Assembly: GCF_900141715.1 (NCBI RefSeq)
Contig: NZ_FQYK01000005.1
Coordinates: 248,001 to 312,000 of the forward strand
Reading direction: 5' to 3'
Length of the DNA stretch: 64,000 bases
DNA from: Algibacter luteus
GTDB taxonomy: Bacteria > Bacteroidota > Bacteroidia > Flavobacteriales > Flavobacteriaceae
Shown here piece by piece: positions 62,551-64,000 of the stretch. The notes beneath the pieces are model-generated. The model ran no database searches and was not told the DNA's origin. It worked only from the letters and a program-made list of their open reading frames with translations. The first letter of the stretch is position 1. Each line of letters starts with the position of its first letter. The translations under genes were made by a program, and so were the position numbers.

Positions 62551-62580
62551 AAACGCATCCCGAAATTTCGGGATGCGTTT
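62551..62580. terminator. bidirectional terminator between hemL and the Spy-like gene
   Basis: A 30-bp perfect palindrome (AAACGCATCCCGAAA plus its reverse complement). The T-run is long on the minus strand (eight or more T) and short on the plus strand, so it works best for the minus-strand gene at 62621-63094. Confidence 0.85.
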
Positions 62581-62620
62581 AACATCAACTAAACTATAAT
62601 CAACTAACTAAACTAAATTT

Positions 62621-63094
62621 TTATTCGGTTTTAGAACGCATTTTTTCTTTCATGCTTTTCTTTTTGTCTTTTCCTTTTTTTGCTTGTCGCATTTGAGATT
62701 TCTCCCATTTAGCATATTGCTCGTCGTTTAAAATCTTTTTCATTTTAGCCTTCATAGCAATTTTATGATCTAATTTGGCATTAGCCATTTTGTAGCGCTC
62801 TTCATCCGTAGGTTTTTTAGCTTCTCCACTTTCTTTTTTAGCTTTACGTGCTGCCATCATTTCTTTTCTTTTGGTAGCATTATCTAAATTTATTTTCATA
62901 ATCTCTTTTTGTTGAGATTCTGTTAAATCTAAATGTAAAGTCATTTTTTTAGTTTGAAGTGTCGCTATTTCTTCTGCAGAAAGATTCATCATTTTATTGG
63001 CTCTTTCACCTCTGTTTCCTCTTTCTTTATTCTGTTGTTGTGCTGTAACTTGTAATGCTAACAACGCTACTGCAATAATTAAGATTTTTTTCAT
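62621..63094 (-). CDS. exported basic helical protein (Spy/LTxxQ-like)
   Basis: 157 aa. Signal peptide (MKKILIIAVALLALQVTAQ), then helices very rich in Lys, Met and Glu: LSAEEIATLQTKKMTLHLDLTESQQKEIMKI, DEERYKMANAKLDHKIAMKAKMKKILNDEQYAKWEK. The repeated LT-x-x-Q / LN-x-x-Q pattern (LTESQQ, LNDEQY) recalls Spy and CpxP periplasmic chaperones or metal-stress proteins. The C-terminal 25 residues are mostly Lys. Function inferred only. Confidence 0.75.
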   Translation of the reverse strand: MKKILIIAVALLALQVTAQQQNKERGNRGERANKMMNLSAEEIATLQTKKMTLHLDLTESQQKEIMKINLDNATKRKEMMAARKAKKESGEAKKPTDEERYKMANAKLDHKIAMKAKMKKILNDEQYAKWEKSQMRQAKKGKDKKKSMKEKMRSKTE

Positions 63095-63212
63095 TTTGTG
63101 TATTTTTATATGTCTTTGCTCTTTTGACTTTCACATTTTAAAAAGGTTTAATTGTCAATAGAAATTTAACGACACGTTAACAAAACTGTGCATTTGTTTT
63201 GGAAATGGATTT

Positions 63213-63311
63213 GCGTTAGGGATTGTAGTGAAATGCCCACAGTGAGGCACGAACGCGGACTTGCAGTGTAAAGTCCGACCCTTGTGGTAACCTGCCTGCC
63301 GGCAGGCACCC
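63213..63311 (-). repeat. dispersed intergenic repeat, copy 2
   Basis: Shares with 16318-16421 the identical 18-nt GCGTTAGGGATTGTAGTG block and the 44-nt block with GCCTGCCGGCAGGC (here 63294-63307), with different bases between. On the minus strand it begins 7 nt after the stop codon of the outer-membrane protein gene, as copy 1 does after DUF983. Confidence 0.85.
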
Positions 63312-63318
63312 TAAACAA

Positions 63319-64000
63319 TTATTTTGCGATTGGTATTTTTAAACTAATACCTGTTTGAAAGTCTGGCGCGTTGTTGACTTCTAAATCTTCCTTTACGAAA
63401 AGGGTGAGCAGGTATTTTGGTGTGCCGTAGGTGTATATGAAATTCCAGCTAGATAATGGTTGGTAAAGATTGTATACGCCGTTTTGCCAACCACCATTTA
63501 TTTCACGCCATTTTCCTATAAGTTTGAAATAATCGTATTCTTCTTTTTTATTATAGCGCGTCTGGATATGATAATTAATACCAAAAGCATTGTAATTGCC
63601 TTTTAGCGTGTATTTGGTAATTTCTATTTCGGCTTCGAAAGTTCCTAAATAAGGATTATTACCCAAATCCATCACTTCTTTAAAATTGATTAAATTTTTA
63701 CGTAACACGTTTAAGCCTGTGGCAATATTTAACTCGTAGTTATTTTTTAACGGCAGTTTTTTAATGGCATTTGCTGAAATTCCTACATCGATAGATGAAT
63801 TAAACCTCGAAGTGTTTAAACCCACATGCGTACCAAAATTCAGGAAAATACGTCGCGACTTATTGATGTTGAGTTTTGGGTAGTAGTAATGACTTAACTC
63901 TATGCCTCCCAGAAAGAATGTGTTATTATTTAGCTCTAAGGTTTTACCGTTGCGATCTAAATATTTGAAATTGACTTGGTTTAAACCATAATAGCGCCTA
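63319..64000 (-). CDS. outer-membrane beta-barrel protein, C-terminal part
   Basis: The reading frame is open from the window end to a stop at 63319 (227 codons). A start at the GTG at 63825 would be internal and cut a strand (FLNFGTHVGLNTSRFNSS), so the gene goes on beyond the window. Alternating amphipathic strands with Tyr, Asn and Gly turns (GGIELSHYYYPKLNINKSRRIFLNFGTHVGL, KYTLKGNYNAFGINYHIQTRYN, WNFIYTYGTPKYLLTLFV, ending GISLKIPIAK) indicate a beta-barrel. No family is assigned without the N-terminus. Confidence 0.75.
   Translation of the reverse strand, partial: RRYYGLNQVNFKYLDRNGKTLELNNNTFFLGGIELSHYYYPKLNINKSRRIFLNFGTHVGLNTSRFNSSIDVGISANAIKKLPLKNNYELNIATGLNVLRKNLINFKEVMDLGNNPYLGTFEAEIEITKYTLKGNYNAFGINYHIQTRYNKKEEYDYFKLIGKWREINGGWQNGVYNLYQPLSSWNFIYTYGTPKYLLTLFVKEDLEVNNAPDFQTGISLKIPIAK

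Overview
The window is low-GC chromosomal DNA from a member of the Bacteroidota, almost certainly a gliding or T9SS-bearing marine-type Flavobacteriaceae. The evidence is the gldKLMN cluster, the many SusD-era-style lipoproteins and DUF families typical of the group (DUF983, DUF4136, DUF4230, DUF5522, GSCFA), the lack of Shine-Dalgarno sites, and several promoters of the Bacteroidota type (TTG or TTTG, about 19-21 nt, then TAnnTTTG). No species is named because the sequence alone does not fix one.

Layout. 1-3,042: minus-strand lptE (only its first 34 codons), a sigma-54 activator without a receiver domain, and miaB. 3,120-6,517: two secreted or lipoprotein genes and a pair of paralogous multi-pass membrane proteins. 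6,599-15,176: topA, an arginase-fold protein that has lost its metal ligands, then gldK, gldL, gldM and gldN (motor and ring of the type IX secretion/gliding machine). 15,238-24,517: an FAD oxidoreductase, DUF983, an ABC-F ATPase and a complete RND efflux operon (adaptor, pump, TolC). 24,644-25,911: a leucine-rich-repeat protein, a CPXCG protein and an initiator tRNA.

25,896-36,565 is an integrated element of about 10.7 kb, not previously delimited by anything other than its sequence: a tyrosine integrase at the right end, a 20-bp direct repeat formed by the 3' end of the tRNA gene at both ends, related 24-bp sites just inside each end, an excisionase-like HTH protein and a Rep-like protein at the left end. 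Its cargo is a type III restriction-modification system (mod and res) with an XRE regulator in front. Between mod and res lies an Abi_2/AbiF-family HEPN protein, preceded by a compact non-coding locus that has its own consensus promoter, two hairpins and a terminator. This looks like an RNA-controlled HEPN toxin nested in a restriction operon and is the most interesting system in the window.

36,634-40,810 is a sugar-acid catabolic locus: a LacI regulator diverges from KDG kinase, a PPi-type phosphofructokinase and KDPG aldolase, with two matching 22-bp operators between them. KDG would be phosphorylated and split to pyruvate and glyceraldehyde-3-phosphate, as in alginate or pectin breakdown. 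40,997-50,352: FKBP isomerase, a small membrane protein, era, a DUF3179 protein, der, a second KDG-kinase paralogue, then a minus-strand M23 peptidase/MerR/LemA/TPM/TPM run. 50,578-64,000: alaS, GSCFA, DUF4230 (behind a promoter plus terminator-like leader), rhodanese, enoyl-CoA hydratase family, aromatic amino-acid hydroxylase, small cysteine-rich and HExxH proteins, a PLP desulfhydrase/deaminase, a LysM glucosaminidase, hemL, a basic periplasmic protein and an outer-membrane barrel cut by the window end. A dispersed repeat of about 100 bp occurs twice, each time directly after a minus-strand stop codon.
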